From positions 1,488,001 to 1,552,000 of the forward strand of contig NZ_CP107853.1 of assembly GCF_036013525.1 (NCBI RefSeq): a stretch of 64,000 nt of DNA. The letters are read 5' to 3'. This document shows, one piece after another, positions 18,488 to 26,181 of the stretch. The DNA comes from Nonomuraea sp. NBC_00507. GTDB taxonomy: Bacteria > Actinomycetota > Actinomycetes > Streptosporangiales > Streptosporangiaceae. Position numbers and translations under genes: made by a program. Numbering within the stretch: the stretch's first letter is position 1; each line of letters starts with the position of its first letter. The notes under the pieces are model-generated. The model was not told the origin of the DNA and did not search any database. It saw only the letters and a list, made by a program, of their open reading frames with translations.

Positions 18488-19918
18488 GTGTCGAAGGCCG
18501 ATGAGGAAGCGCGTCGGCGAGCCGAGCGCGCCCAGAAGGTGGGGCTGTGGCGATATCAGCTCATCCGGGAGGCCGCTGATCCGGAGCTGACGACCAGGCA
18601 GCGGGGCCGGCTGGTGCGGGCGCTGGCCGACAGCACGCGCGAGGGCCCGTTCGGGGAGCCGATGCTGGTGTCGCGGGGGACGATCGATCGGTGGATCCGC
18701 GATTGGCGGGAGGGCGGGTTCGAGGCGCTGGTCCCGCATCCGCGTAACGTGACGCCGCGCACGCCGGAGCAGGTGCTGAACCTGGCGGCGGCGTTGAAGC
18801 GGGAGAAGCCGGAGCGGACCGCGGCGCAGATCGTGCGGATCTTGCGGTCCACCTCGGGCTGGTCGCCGTCGGCGCGGACGCTGATCCGGCACTTCGACCG
18901 GCTCGAGCTCAACACCCGCCCGGACGGCCAGGCCCCGCGCGCGTTCGGCCGGTTCGAGGCCGACCACCCAAATGATCTTTGGACCGGGGATGCGCTACAC
19001 GGCCCCAAAATCGCAGGTCGAAAGACGTTTCTCTTCGCGTTCATCGACGACCACAGCCGCCTGGTCGTCGGTCATCGGTGGGGCTATTTCGAAGACACCG
19101 TCCGCCTGGCCGCCGCGCTTCGCCCGGCGCTCGCGGCGCGCGGCGTCCCGCAGATGATCTACTTCGATAACGGCAGCGCGATGGTCGATGCCGCGGTGAA
19201 GCGAGCCGCGGCCCGCCTCGGCATCAAGATCGCGCATTCGGCGCCGGGCCGGCCGGAAGGCCGGGGGAAGATCGAGCGGTGGTTCGGCGAGGTCAGGCGC
19301 CAGTTCCTGGTCGAGATCGCTGGTGACGGGGAGACGTCGGGGACGAAGGTCACCAGCCTGACCGAGCTGAACCGGCTGTTCACGGCCTGGGTGGAGACCG
19401 CCTATCACCGGCGGATCCACTCCGAGACCGGTCAGACACCCCTGCAGCGCTGGATGGCCGGTTGCGCGGACGCGCCGTTCCCGACCCCGACCCCGGCGGC
19501 GCTGACCGAGGCGTTCAAGTGGAGCGAACGCCGGCAGGTCCGCAAGACCAGCACGGTTCAGCTGTTCTCCAACTTCTACGAGGTCGACGCGTCCTTGATT
19601 GGCCGCACCGTTGAGCTGGTCTTCGACCCGTTTGATCTGAACATGGTGGAGGTCCGCTGGAACGGCAGGCCGCAGGGGATGGCGATCCCGCAGGCCATCA
19701 CCCGCAACGCCCACCCCAAGGCCAAACCCGAGATGCCCGCGGCTCCCGAGCCGGCATCGACCGGCATCGACTACCTGCGGCTGCTGGAGACCAGCCACGA
19801 CCAGCAGGTGGCCACCGGCATCAACTACGCCGCCCTGATCGACCCTGCTCAGCAGGCCTCTGACCAGGGCAGCGGTCACGATGTTGACGAAGAACACCCG
19901 GGCGATGACGCGCAATGA
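18488..19918 (+). CDS. DDE transposase, TnsB/TniA/Mu-like
   Basis: A 476-residue transposase that would cut the element's 3' ends and join them to target DNA. An N-terminal HTH region (MLVSRGTIDRWIRDW, TAAQIVRILRSTSGWSPSART) leads to an rve core with the catalytic triad Asp in DLWTGDALHG, Asp in IYFDNGSAMVD and Glu in RGKIERWFGEVRRQF. A Mu-C-like beta-barrel (VQLFSNFYEVDASLIGRTVE) and a C-terminal tail of about 70 residues rich in acidic and Ala/Pro residues follow; in related systems the tail contacts the ATPase. GTG 18488 is the start, with GGAG about ten bases upstream. It overlaps the ATPase gene by ATGA. All catalytic residues are intact. Confidence 0.92.
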   Translation: MSKADEEARRRAERAQKVGLWRYQLIREAADPELTTRQRGRLVRALADSTREGPFGEPMLVSRGTIDRWIRDWREGGFEALVPHPRNVTPRTPEQVLNLAAALKREKPERTAAQIVRILRSTSGWSPSARTLIRHFDRLELNTRPDGQAPRAFGRFEADHPNDLWTGDALHGPKIAGRKTFLFAFIDDHSRLVVGHRWGYFEDTVRLAAALRPALAARGVPQMIYFDNGSAMVDAAVKRAAARLGIKIAHSAPGRPEGRGKIERWFGEVRRQFLVEIAGDGETSGTKVTSLTELNRLFTAWVETAYHRRIHSETGQTPLQRWMAGCADAPFPTPTPAALTEAFKWSERRQVRKTSTVQLFSNFYEVDASLIGRTVELVFDPFDLNMVEVRWNGRPQGMAIPQAITRNAHPKAKPEMPAAPEPASTGIDYLRLLETSHDQQVATGINYAALIDPAQQASDQGSGHDVDEEHPGDDAQ

Positions 19919-20919
19919 CCGGCCAGGTCGACACCCAGCTCGGCCTCGACCCCGGCAGCGATCCTGCACCTGATCCCGGCCCGCAGCCTCTTGACCGACC
20001 TGCCCCGCAGGCCGGCACTCCGGTCCTGCCGACCCCAGTACCTGACCCCTCCAGCGCCCGCTCTGCCCGGTCTCGGCGGCGAGAAAGTGACGACGACTCT
20101 CCCATGATGGACAAGCTCCAGGGCTACTTCGGCCTATCGAAGACCCCGTTCGGGCGGGGCCTGGCCCCCGCCATGCTGCACCGCCATGCAGCCCACTCCG
20201 AAGCCATCGCCCGCATCGCCTGGTGCGTCGCCGAACGAGCATTGGGCGTGGTCACCGGCGAAGTGGGAGTCGGTAAGACCGCCGCGACCAGGGCCGCGAT
20301 CTTCGGTCTCGACCCGGCCCGGCACCTCGTCATCTACCTCGGCAACCCCGACGTCGGAGTACGCGGCATCCACACGGCCATCGTCACTGCCCTGGGCGGT
20401 GTCCCCAAGAACCAGAAGGCCACCCTGATCCCCCAGGCCAGCGACATGCTGGCGACCGAGCAAGCAGAGCGGGGCCGCACACCCGTGCTCGTGATCGACG
20501 AGGCGCACATGCTGGCCCACGATCAGCTCGAATCGGTGCGTATGTTGACGAACTTCGACATGGACAGTTCCTCTCCGTTCGCCACGCTGCTGATCGGCCA
20601 GCCCACGCTCAAACGCAAGATCAAGCTCGGGGTGCTGGCCGCCCTCGACCAGCGCATCTCCGTCCGCTACCACATGACCGGGATGACGATCGAGGAGACC
20701 GCCGACTACGTCCGGCACCACATGACCCTGGCCGGCCGCTCCGACCCGCTCTTCAGCGACGACGCCATCGCTCTCATCCACGAAACCGCCCGCGGCTATC
20801 CCCGCTCGGTCAACAACCTCGGACGGCTGTCCCTGCTGGCCACCTACGCCGCCGGCAAGACCATTGTCGACGAATCCGCCGCCCGCACCGCCGTCAACGA
20901 ATCCGCCGCGCCAGAGTGA
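19915..20919 (+). CDS. AAA+ ATPase, TnsC/TniB/ExeA-like transposition regulator
   Basis: A 334-residue ATPase that likely marks the target and activates the transposase. After a Pro/Asp-rich, probably disordered N-terminus (residues 1-65) comes YFGLSKTPFGRGL, typical of ExeA-type proteins. Walker A is GEVGVGKTAATR, Walker B is VLVIDEAHML, sensor 1 is in ATLLIGQPTLK and the sensor 2 region in GYPRSVNNLGRLS. ATG 19915 overlaps the transposase stop (ATGA). A downstream Met at about residue 63 is an alternative start. About 120 bases of noncoding DNA separate its stop from the right transposon end. Confidence 0.9.
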   Translation: MTGQVDTQLGLDPGSDPAPDPGPQPLDRPAPQAGTPVLPTPVPDPSSARSARSRRRESDDDSPMMDKLQGYFGLSKTPFGRGLAPAMLHRHAAHSEAIARIAWCVAERALGVVTGEVGVGKTAATRAAIFGLDPARHLVIYLGNPDVGVRGIHTAIVTALGGVPKNQKATLIPQASDMLATEQAERGRTPVLVIDEAHMLAHDQLESVRMLTNFDMDSSSPFATLLIGQPTLKRKIKLGVLAALDQRISVRYHMTGMTIEETADYVRHHMTLAGRSDPLFSDDAIALIHETARGYPRSVNNLGRLSLLATYAAGKTIVDESAARTAVNESAAPE

Positions 20920-21004
20920 GCATCACCACGCCAGCTTGAACACCACGACCCCGCCCGAGCACCCTCGGTGGGGTCGTTCCACATCTGGCCATGCTCAACG
21001 CCGG

Positions 21005-21033
21005 TGTCACTTTCATCAACATCTTGAGTGACC
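21005..21033 (-). repeat. Subterminal motif, right transposon end
   Basis: On the minus strand this reads GGTCACTCAAGATGTTGATG then AAAGTGACA, seven bases inside the TGT terminus. It shares GGTCrCT, TGTTGAT and AGTGAC with the left-end motif, in the same orientation relative to its own end. Confidence 0.6.
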
Positions 21034-21040
21034 GCGCACA

Positions 21041-21045
21041 CGCAG
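21041..21045 (+). repeat. Target-site duplication, right copy (CGCAG)
   Basis: Directly follows the ACA terminus and matches 16141-16145. Confidence 0.9.
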
Positions 21046-21552
21046 CCTCGCCAGCCCTTCGACGTCACCGGCCTGAGCCATGAGCCGAGCGAGGTGACCG
21101 CCGCGCATGATGGCGGCCACGAACCAGGATAGGGAAGGACGCACGATGTCGGCGCAGATCGCCACTGTCAACGCCGAGCCGAGCAACTCGGCGTGCCCTC
21201 GGGCGTGCTGACCCTGCTCGCGCAGCCATTGAGCGGGGATTTGCCGCCAGGAGGCACCGGCGGTATCGGCGCCGCTGGCCAGCCATCGTTCCTGCCAGGT
21301 CTCACCGGGCTGGCCGGCCAGCCAGTCCAGCAAGAGCCCCAGACCCCGGCGTCGCTGTCGTTGGCCGCCTGCGCTGTCCAGCACGAATGGCGGGCCGGTC
21401 ACCAGCAGGAACACCTCGGCACGACCCTGGTGGGTAACCGGCCAGTCCACCGCCGCCGATCGGGCTGGGAACCGGGCATCCACGACCACGCGTCCCAGCG
21501 TCGCGGTCGCGGTGATGGCAGCGGGCGCGTCGATGCCAACGTCAGTGCTCAC
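21046..21552 (-). pseudogene. tnpB: Tn554-type TnpB, N-terminal part (cut by transposon)
   Basis: Starts with GTG 21552, overlapping the tnpA stop (GTGA). It encodes the N-terminal domain of the large recombinase (VDARFPARSAAVDWPV, RRRGLGLLLDWLAGQPGETW, RPSLSWFVAAIMRGGHLARL) up to GLARLR, where the transposon enters. With 14196-16140 and one copy of CGCAG the frame is 2,457 bases, 819 codons including the stop, and reads GLARLRDLCDRDP across the junction. The frame runs on into the transposon to a stop at 21016, adding only a few foreign residues. Confidence 0.85.
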
Positions 21553-22634
21553 GATGCCCCGCCCCCGAACAGGATGTTGAGCGTCTCGGGCCGATAGCCG
21601 GGTGCGGGCGCGGGCCGGATCCGCTGCTCGCTCTGGCGGACCTGCTCGGCGTGGTGGGCCAGCACCCGCCGGATGACATCTTCCTTGCGCGGCGTCAGGT
21701 AGATCTGAGTGGTGCTCAGCTGCGCATGCCCGAGCACGAGCTGGACATCGGTGAGCGGCAGAGCCGGGTCCTCGGCCATCCGGTAGGCCGCCGTGTGCCG
21801 CAGCGAATGCAACGTCGCCGTGGTGCCGGCCTTCTGGTTGACCCGCTCGAACATGCGGTGCACGGCGTGATAGGTCAACGGCCGGATCGGCCGGCGCAAC
21901 GTCCACCACAACGGCTGACGCCGACCCGGGGGAATCAGGTCGGACATCTCCACCTGATAGAGCCGCAGCCAGACGAACGCGTCAGTGGAAGCAGGCAACT
22001 GCTGCAACTCGCGGGTCCCCTTACGGACGACCGTGATCAGTTGACGTCCCGGATCGACCCCCGCCACCGTGGCCGACAACAGCTCCGACGCGCGCGCCCC
22101 GGTGGACACATAGAAGGCGACCAACGCGCGGTCCCGGTGCGATGGCAACGCCGCGAAGATCTCGTTGAACTGCTCATCCGGCACACTGCGCGGGATACGG
22201 CTGGGCACCCGCGGCCGGTAGAGCCCGCTGCGTTCGTTCCGGAACGGCTCCATCGGGTTGTGGTGCGCATTCGCCCGCCCGCCACGCCGCGACCGATGCA
22301 ACGGGAACGGATTCACGATCGGACCCGTGCCCACATCCTGGTGGAAATCGTAGAAGACCCGCAGCACCGTCTCGCTGTGAGCACGCACCGACGGCGCATA
22401 CGCCTCACCCGCCCGGCTTGCCTGCAACCACCGGCTGAAGTCCCGAGCCTCGATACGAGTCGCCCGATCCCAGGCGACCTCGACCGCCCATATGAACCGG
22501 AACCAGCGCAGCAGATCCATGCCATACGAACGGACCGTGGATTCCGACCGGCCCGCCGCCAGCAGATCCCGGAAGAACGCCGTCACCGCCTCCACACCCG
22601 TCCCATCGGGGGCCGACGATCCGGTAAGGCTCAT
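21549..22634 (-). CDS. tnpA: Tn554-type tyrosine recombinase TnpA
   Basis: A 361-residue recombinase, the same length as TnpA of Tn554. The N-terminal SAM-like domain (TAFFRDLLAAGRSESTVRSY) is followed by the catalytic domain: a degenerate Arg box in YVSTGARASELLSATVAG, Lys region VVRKGTRELQQLPA, HxxR in TLHSLRHTAAYRMAED, GH in QLVLGHAQLSTTQIYLTPR and Tyr in IYLTP. It is the first gene of the element and overlaps tnpB, so the two are co-translated. It appears intact, but without a whole TnpB the element is probably immobile. About 160 bases separate its start from the element's right end. Confidence 0.88.
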   Translation of the reverse strand: MSLTGSSAPDGTGVEAVTAFFRDLLAAGRSESTVRSYGMDLLRWFRFIWAVEVAWDRATRIEARDFSRWLQASRAGEAYAPSVRAHSETVLRVFYDFHQDVGTGPIVNPFPLHRSRRGGRANAHHNPMEPFRNERSGLYRPRVPSRIPRSVPDEQFNEIFAALPSHRDRALVAFYVSTGARASELLSATVAGVDPGRQLITVVRKGTRELQQLPASTDAFVWLRLYQVEMSDLIPPGRRQPLWWTLRRPIRPLTYHAVHRMFERVNQKAGTTATLHSLRHTAAYRMAEDPALPLTDVQLVLGHAQLSTTQIYLTPRKEDVIRRVLAHHAEQVRQSEQRIRPAPAPGYRPETLNILFGGGAS

Positions 22635-23109
22635 AACGATCGCCAGTGGCCACCAGCCGACCAGCCCGAGGCACCAGCAACACGGCCAGATCTCTGGACG
22701 GGCCCTCTTCTTCGATCATGGCTGGCCACTCTGACAGGACAAGTCGTGATCTATCCCCTGAACTGCAGAAACTCCACCAGTAGTTCAGTCAATAGGTAAC
22801 CTCGCCATCGGCGCCCTACGCCTGAACGGCGCCGACAACATCGCCCAAGCCATCCGCCACATCTCCCGCGATGCCACCCGCATCCTCACCGTCCTCGACC
22901 TCGCATGATCGACAAGCAAGAGAAAACTCCACTTCGCCGGAGCACTGGGGTCATGGGACCTTCTCCCGTGCTCTCCCAAGCCATCTGTTCGCCTGCCCGA
23001 GCTGCCGCCGCCTCGCTTGATGTGGTGGCAGACGCTCCCGTCCGCGCTGCTTATGATCGGTGTCAGGATGGGAACAGGTGGCGACCCACGAACTCATCGG
23101 AGGCGACGA

Positions 23110-23484
23110 TTGACACCGCAGAGCGCTCCCAACCACCAGCTGTCGATCACTTCGCGGCAGCGCCTCGTGTTGGTTGTCGGGGCCAGCCTGGGTGCTCTCG
23201 TCATGTTCGTGCTCATGTTCTTCGGTCTCATCGAAATCGGCTGGGCCGGGATGTGCGGTGGTAACACCTGTGCTGGGGGATTGCACATCAACTTCCTGCA
23301 GGCGGCACTCGTCCTGCCTCCCATTGCCGCCCTGCTCTTCGCCTATCACTGCTCGTTCTCCCGAACGGGAATCGTCGGCAGACTGCTCGTGGCCCAAGCG
23401 TTGGCCTTCTCGGTGGCCGTGATCGTATGGTTCGTCTCGGCGGGAACTCTCATTTATGTTGAGGACCTCGCCCTCTTCAGATGA
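23110..23484 (+). CDS. Small three-helix membrane protein
   Basis: A 124-residue protein. TTG 23110 is chosen because GGAGG lies six bases upstream. Three membrane segments are visible: about 19-41 (RLVLVVGASLGALVMFVLMF), 55-78 (INFLQAALVLPPIAALLFAY) and 92-114 (LVAQALAFSVAVIVWFVSAG). A loop between the first two has two Cys (MCGGNTCAGG) that may pair outside. No family is recognised. It lies just downstream of the ISAs1 right end and is followed by IS630 debris, so it has no partners. Confidence 0.6.
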   Translation: MTPQSAPNHQLSITSRQRLVLVVGASLGALVMFVLMFFGLIEIGWAGMCGGNTCAGGLHINFLQAALVLPPIAALLFAYHCSFSRTGIVGRLLVAQALAFSVAVIVWFVSAGTLIYVEDLALFR

Positions 23485-23949
23485 CTCCCCGGCCGCCCGG
23501 CTCTGGAGATCCCTTACCGCGTAGGCGACAGGCCTTGATCTGCTCTTGTGCGCCGCTGTTCGTCGAGCCGCAGGGGTGGCCAACGCCACCGCCGGGTGCC
23601 GCTGGTATAGCCTGATGTGGGTCGTCCTCGCCCATCTCGGGAGAGAGCATCGGCGCGTCCTGGGCGCTGGGCTGAAGATGGACCGCCCGCGAACCGGACA
23701 TCACATCCTTTAACGCCACCACGCCGAAGCCCTGACCTGTAGAGGGGGCCGGGCTGGCCGGACTTCGTGTCGTCCCGCGCCCGGGACGCGTGCAACCCGG
23801 CGTGATCGGAGGCCCAGGCGGCGCCTGTTCGCTGAGGGTGAGGTCGGCGCCAGCGACTCGAAGTGCTCCACCTAAGTGGTCGTCTCCGTAAACCTCACGG
23901 GGATTACGCGGCTGGGGCAGTCCGGCAGGCTGATGCTCGCAGTCGATGG
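23485..23949. other. Intergenic, IS-derived debris
   Basis: No gene with a credible start or product. A long minus-strand frame runs through it from the IS630 scar but has no recognisable sequence. Confidence 0.35.
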
Positions 23950-24165
23950 GCTGCTGGGAGTTGCGCTCTTTCTGCTCGTGTCGCTCGATACGGGCCAGTA
24001 GGTCCTCGAGGTCGGCCGGGGTGAATTTCCATCGGAAGGGCCGGGCAGTCTCGTTGTAACGACGCTCGAAGGCGATTAGCCGGTCTTCGACCTGGTCAAG
24101 ACTGGTGAAGTCGTTGGGTGTGACGACCTTGGGCTGCACGATGGACAAGTAGATCTCGTCGGGTA
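23950..24165 (-). pseudogene. IS630-type transposase C-terminal fragment
   Basis: The minus strand encodes EIYLSIVQPKVVTPNDFTSL, DQVEDRLIAFERRYNETARP and KFTPADLEDLLARIERHE, the C-terminal block of IS630-family transposases that includes the last catalytic acid region. The upstream DDE portion is gone and no start codon is associated. Confidence 0.75.
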
Positions 24166-24327
24166 GCCGGAGCGCGTTACCGCGCCCCGGCCCCCTCAGA
24201 AGCGGCCGTGCCCGTTTTCCAGACCTCGGCGGCACCCTGCTCATGCACGGCATGGCCGTGATCAGGCATGGGCGATCAATCGGCCTCCCCGGTCCGGTGC
24301 GTAGCCGTTGATACCGGCGGCGATCGC

Positions 24328-24750
24328 CTAAAGCCCATCGGCTTCCCGGCACAGCCACCCATCAGTCACCAGCCGCTGCAACCGCGACCGCACCCCCTCC
24401 ACCTGGGAGCGGGTGTCCGGCTTGCCGATCGCCTGCACGATCTCCCGCGCCCGCATCGGCTCATTCGCCGTCGCCAGCAACGTCACCACCTGCTGCCGGA
24501 ATCCATGCAACGCCGGCAGTGGCGACGACGGCTCTGCCTCGCAATCGCCGCGGGTGAGGTCGGCCTGTTCTTTCTCGACGACGGCGGTTTCATCGCGGTG
24601 ATCGACGGTGAACTCTGTCAGGGTCTCGCGGGTGATGGCCCGTCGCCGCAGCCGTTCCTCGACCACAGCCAACTGCGCCCGCAGGTCATCCACCTGCTGC
24701 AATGCGGCCGTCTCGGCCTGGGCCACGCGTTCCAACAGTGACGCCACCAT
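24328..24750 (-). CDS. Coiled-coil and winged-helix protein, IS-associated type
   Basis: A 140-residue protein. The N-terminus is a coiled coil (LLERVAQAETAALQQVDDLR, AQLAVVEERLRRRAITRETL); the C-terminus is a predicted winged helix (MRAREIVQAIGKPDTRSQVE, GVRSRLQRLVTDGWL). ATG 24750 follows GGGAGG by three bases. Proteins of this layout are common near insertion sequences in actinomycetes and may regulate or assist transposition; this is inference. A second copy of the coiled-coil part lies just upstream (24960-25100). Confidence 0.55.
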   Translation of the reverse strand: MVASLLERVAQAETAALQQVDDLRAQLAVVEERLRRRAITRETLTEFTVDHRDETAVVEKEQADLTRGDCEAEPSSPLPALHGFRQQVVTLLATANEPMRAREIVQAIGKPDTRSQVEGVRSRLQRLVTDGWLCREADGL

Positions 24751-24959
24751 CGCCTCCCAGAAGAGGAGCAGCCACATCCCATTGCCGCATTCACGCCATG
24801 CAGTCCAACAACTCCACACTGTAAACGGCAAAGCACTGGCAGTCACAAGCGCACCAAAGATCCTTACCAGCTGACGTTGGAGTGGAACGGCCACCGATGT
24901 GATTGTGAAACCCAGACCTACTCGCGACCCGCTGGCCGGCATCGACTGGCCCTGGCGCG

Positions 24960-25100
24960 CTCTGCTCGTCCTGGCCCGCCGGCATCCCCAGCGTCTCGCG
25001 AGTGATGCGAAAGTGCTCGACGTCCTGCTCGGCCGTCGCCACCTGCTCGTGGAGCTCCTGCAACCTGCCCGCGCCACTCCGACCGCACCTGATCAGCCCT
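24960..25100 (-). pseudogene. Fragment of a paralogue of the 24328-24750 gene
   Basis: Encodes LHEQVATAEQDVEHFRITRE then TLGMPAGQDEQ, which aligns with the coiled-coil part of the downstream protein (LRAQLAVVEERLRRRAITRETL). The winged-helix part is missing. This suggests a tandem pair of which one copy decayed. Confidence 0.45.
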
Positions 25101-25195
25101 ACTCAAGAACGGGCTCCGAGTGGTCCGCGGGTTAGCTTCCCGGCACTGATAGTGGGGCTGATGCGCTTGGTCCTGGCATCGGGCAAGATCCCTCC

Positions 25196-25732
25196 ATGCG
25201 CCTGACTCGCAACCCCCTCGCCCTGCTCTTCACCGCGGCCACCGGACTCGCTTCGCTCCTGACGCTCATCGAGGCGAGCACTCCCGGCCTGTCCTACTGG
25301 GCATTGGCACTGGCGCTGTACTGGCTGGTGCTCGCCATCGCCATGGCCTGGTTCGTACGGATGTTGGGCCCTGGCGAGCGCCGGCGGGCGTGGAAGCCCT
25401 GGATGTTCGTCCCAGTCGCACTGGCGCTGGGCGCCGTGCTGCTGGTCAAACTCGACGCGCCCCTTCACGCGCGCTTCGCCCTGTCGGAGCCGAGCCTGGA
25501 GCGCTACGCCCGGTCGGTGCGCGATGACTATGACAGCCGTCGGTGGTGGGGCCTGTATTGGGTGGACGACGTGGAGAAGATCCCCGGGTGAGCGAGGTTC
25601 ATGGTCACCTCGCTCACCATGAATTGGAAGAGCTACGGCTTCGCCTACGCCCCGGATCGGGTACCGGGCCCAGAAGAGGGAGTGTATGAACACTTCAGGG
25701 GCCCTTGGTACATCTGGACCGACGGGCCCTGA
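25196..25732 (+). pseudogene. Membrane protein gene with an in-frame TGA
   Basis: The first frame (25196-25591) encodes 131 residues: an N-terminal membrane segment or signal anchor (LLFTAATGLASLLTLIEA), two more hydrophobic stretches (YWALALALYWLVLAIAMAWF and WMFVPVALALGAVLLV) and a soluble region ending VDDVEKIPG. A TGA follows at 25589, but the same frame then runs on as ARFMVTSLTMNWKSYGFAYA and EGVYEHFRGPWYIWTDGP to a stop at 25732. The continuation matches what I recall as the usual C-terminus of an actinomycete hypothetical family. So one nonsense change, perhaps GGA or CGA to TGA, splits a 178-codon gene. Confidence 0.65.
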
Positions 25733-25739
25733 ACCCTCG

Positions 25740-25906
25740 ATGCATGACCTCCCGGTTCCACGTAGCAGCGCGCCCTTACCCGCCTTGTCCAGGCGGTCGT
25801 ACTCCTCCAGGATCCGGGCCTTGTAGGCGGCGGAGTAGGAACGCGGACGCCCACGTTCACGCACCTGAGGATCAGGGACCTCCGGATCCGGCTTGTCTGC
25901 TCCCAC
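25740..25906 (-). pseudogene. IS3-type OrfA N-terminal fragment
   Basis: Encodes PDPEVPDPQVRERGRPRSYS, AAYKARILEEYDRLDKAGKG and ALLR, the start of a transposase OrfA with an HTH of the IS3 group. It breaks off near 25740 and the rest of the element is absent. Confidence 0.65.
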
Positions 25907-26147
25907 GAAGGGATGTCTCCTTCCCCACCGTCAGCACAGAGTTTCATGCCTATTTGTTGCCTATGTCCATTTTGACAGGGAGGGTGGCGAGACCGACTCA
26001 GCTGGATCCTCCACGAGTACTCACATGCATCTTGAACTGCGTGGATGAGGTTTTCGACAGGCGCGCCGCTGTGCTCTGACGACCTTGGGGCGTCTGGACT
26101 GCCCCGGCTCTTTCTGCTCCCGATGCATCGGAGAGTTGCTTGCTGCT

Positions 26148-26166
26148 ATAGTGCGTAATGCAATAT
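26148..26166 (+). promoter_or_regulatory. Predicted PadR operator before the NmrA-like gene
   Basis: ATAGTGCG-TAA-TGCAATAT, an imperfect palindrome matching the perfect one before the PadR gene (ATAGTGCG-AGC-CGCACTAT). It overlaps a TATAGT that would serve as the -10 box and lies 16 bases before ATG 26182, so a bound repressor would block initiation. Confidence 0.6.
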
Positions 26167-26181
26167 AGGAGGAGGCAATAA

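Larger units (their letters stand above)
16146..21040 (+). mobile_element. Tn5053/Tn7-like transposon with MctB-type cargo gene
   Basis: A 4,895-bp element with TGT...ACA termini and a 5-bp target duplication (CGCAG). In order it carries an MctB-like gene, a zinc-ribbon/HTH protein, a DDE transposase with an rve core and an AAA+ ATPase, all on the plus strand. Both ends share a subterminal motif of the form GGTCrCT..TGTTGAT..AGTGAC (16186-16212 and, inverted, 21005-21033). There is no TnsA-like nuclease, resolvase or recognisable TniQ. It is inserted in tnpB of the Tn554-like element. Ends, duplication and reconstructed target frame agree, so the boundaries are well supported. Confidence 0.9.
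14186..22797 (-). mobile_element. Tn554-like element (two tyrosine recombinases), itself interrupted
   Basis: Sequence between the ISAs1 pieces ...MATLR (ending 14185) and NLAIGAL... (from 22798). The two ends carry inverted CTGAACTA (14191-14198) and TAGTTCAG (22781-22788). A further inverted CTGAACT at 22758-22764 lies inside the right end. Genes tnpA and tnpB run leftward and overlap by GTGA; the tnpB stop codon lies inside the left CTGAACTA repeat, so the element is extremely compact. No tnpC-like third gene is present. After removing the inner transposon the element would be about 3.7 kb. Confidence 0.8.
9680..22908 (+). pseudogene. ISAs1-family transposase split in three by nested elements
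   Basis: The gene survives in order as 9680-10336, 13719-14185 and 22798-22908. Piece one holds the DUF4338-like N-terminus and the first catalytic region (RRRAVAVDGKALRGTRN, LLAAFGHGSGLVLAQTDVDG, ADHVVTADA). Piece two resumes with LHTQREHATFLIEQNAR, then after a one-base loss near 13769 continues YVLMVKKNQPSLYAQVK to RGHWNIENRLHYVRDVTYAE and AMATLR. Piece three supplies NLAIGALRLNGADNIAQAIR to the stop. The gaps are filled by the RIT element and the Tn554-like element. Apart from the 13769 frameshift the pieces join without loss, so both insertions entered an otherwise complete gene. Confidence 0.9.

Noticed and set aside
18995..20242. Long minus-strand frame opposite the transposase and ATPase
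   Set aside because: Runs antisense across two well-supported overlapping genes and has no family-like sequence.
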